Assembly (NCBI GenBank): GCA_030039895.1
Contig: JASHUR010000241.1
Span: 1-5,639 of the forward strand
Length of the DNA stretch: 5,639 bases
Direction: 5' to 3'
DNA from: Acidobacteriaceae bacterium
Lineage (GTDB): Bacteria; Acidobacteriota; Terriglobia; Terriglobales; Acidobacteriaceae
This document shows positions 5,390-5,639 of this stretch, piece after piece. The position numbers were made by a program, and so were the translations under genes. Within the stretch, counting starts at the first letter, position 1, and every line of letters begins with the position of its first letter. A model generated the notes under the pieces. That model had not been told where the DNA came from. It saw nothing but the letters and a program-made list of their open reading frames with translations, and ran no database searches.

Positions 5390-5421
5390 TGCTAACTTGC
5401 TGACTTGCTGACTCGCTGGCT
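5390..5421 (-). repeat. 8-bp tandem repeat covering the 3' end of the TreZ-like gene
   Basis: Four 8-bp units lie end to end on the plus strand: TGCTAACT (5390), TGCTGACT (5398), TGCTGACT (5406) and the diverged CGCTGGCT (5414). Read on the minus strand, they encode the last nine residues SQRVSKSAS and supply the TAG stop codon (5394-5392). Because 8 is not a multiple of 3, each gain or loss of a unit would shift the frame and change where the protein ends. Confidence 0.85.
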
Positions 5422-5639
5422 ACGGACCACCGCCACCGAATCCGGAATCAGCACCAGCCCATCCCCCGCCAGTGCAACATCCTCGCAGGACTTCAGCACC
5501 ACCTCCGCGCCCATTGGCGCCGCCAGCTTCACCGTGTCCGGCCCCGCATTTACCGCGATCACAAACCGCCCGCGCCGCAGCATCAGCCAACGCGCAGCCT
5601 CATCAAACTCCACCTCGATAGTGCCGTTCACAAAATCCG
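5392..5639 (-). CDS. treZ: C-terminus of a probable malto-oligosyltrehalose trehalohydrolase (TreZ)
   Basis: The last 81 codons of a gene that begins beyond the right edge; there is no start in the window (the GTG at 5631 is an internal Val). The segment reads DFVNGTIEVEFDEAARWLML, then RRGRFVIAVNAG, then a closing strand ending LVLIPDSVAVV. This is the pattern of the small all-beta C-terminal domain (DUF3459 type) that ends TreZ: an E/D-x-D-E-x-ARWL strand, an RG-x-x-x-V-x-N strand, and a final LPP(D/E)SVAVL-like strand. TreZ releases trehalose from maltooligosyl-trehalose in the cytoplasm, normally together with TreY and TreX. Other GH13 enzymes with a similar C-terminal domain (branching or debranching enzymes) cannot be excluded, because the catalytic domain is missing. 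The natural domain ends near SVAVV; the extra tail RSQRVSKSAS comes largely from an 8-bp DNA repeat. Confidence 0.65.
   Translation of the reverse strand, partial: DFVNGTIEVEFDEAARWLMLRRGRFVIAVNAGPDTVKLAAPMGAEVVLKSCEDVALAGDGLVLIPDSVAVVRSQRVSKSAS

Overview
The window looks like chromosomal DNA from a GC-rich soil bacterium. The best guess is Acidobacteriota, class Terriglobia. That guess rests on the large secreted CRTAC1/ASPIC-UnbV FG-GAP protein (a family expanded in that phylum), TTG start codons, a secreted XynE-like SGNH esterase and a trehalose-synthesis gene. It is an inference; no rRNA or other marker gene is present.

Layout, left to right. (1) 2-976, minus strand: the first 325 residues of a secreted SGNH/GDSL hydrolase, cut by the left edge. 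It carries a 15-bp in-frame tandem repeat. (2) 977-1138: a divergent intergenic region with a candidate extended -10 element for each direction. (3) 1139-2983, plus: a 614-residue secreted beta-propeller-type protein with seven FG-GAP/VCBS calcium-loop repeats and a C-terminal ASPIC/UnbV domain. (4) 2984-3935, plus: a complete two-gene toxin-antitoxin operon, an Xre/MbcA/ParS-type antitoxin followed by an RES-domain toxin (a family that destroys NAD+). A TATAAT box sits between two identical GGCA-N3-TGCC palindromes spaced 22 bp, and the genes overlap by TTGA. (5) 3983-4073: thirteen consecutive heptanucleotide units of the form GGCT+NNN, filling the convergent gap between the toxin and the next gene. 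(6) 4081-5291, minus: a TauE/SafE (TSUP) transporter gene and a small DUF1634 membrane protein gene, overlapping as TAATG and clearly translationally coupled. (7) 5392-5639, minus: the C-terminal 81 residues of a probable malto-oligosyltrehalose trehalohydrolase (TreZ). Its tail and stop codon lie inside an 8-bp tandem repeat.

The genes do not form one pathway. The toxin-antitoxin pair is a self-contained module whose control region is unusually readable. The TSUP/DUF1634 pair is a recurrent but uncharacterised membrane system. Three unrelated short tandem repeats (15 bp, 7 bp, 8 bp) occur within 5 kb, two of them inside coding sequence. The plus strand is C-rich over G throughout, whichever way the genes point, so plus-strand genes use C-ending codons and minus-strand genes G-ending codons. 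I see no tRNA, rRNA, CRISPR array, transposase or convincing intrinsic terminator. The most interesting material is the toxin-antitoxin operator and the heptamer array; I do not see a clearly new multi-gene system.
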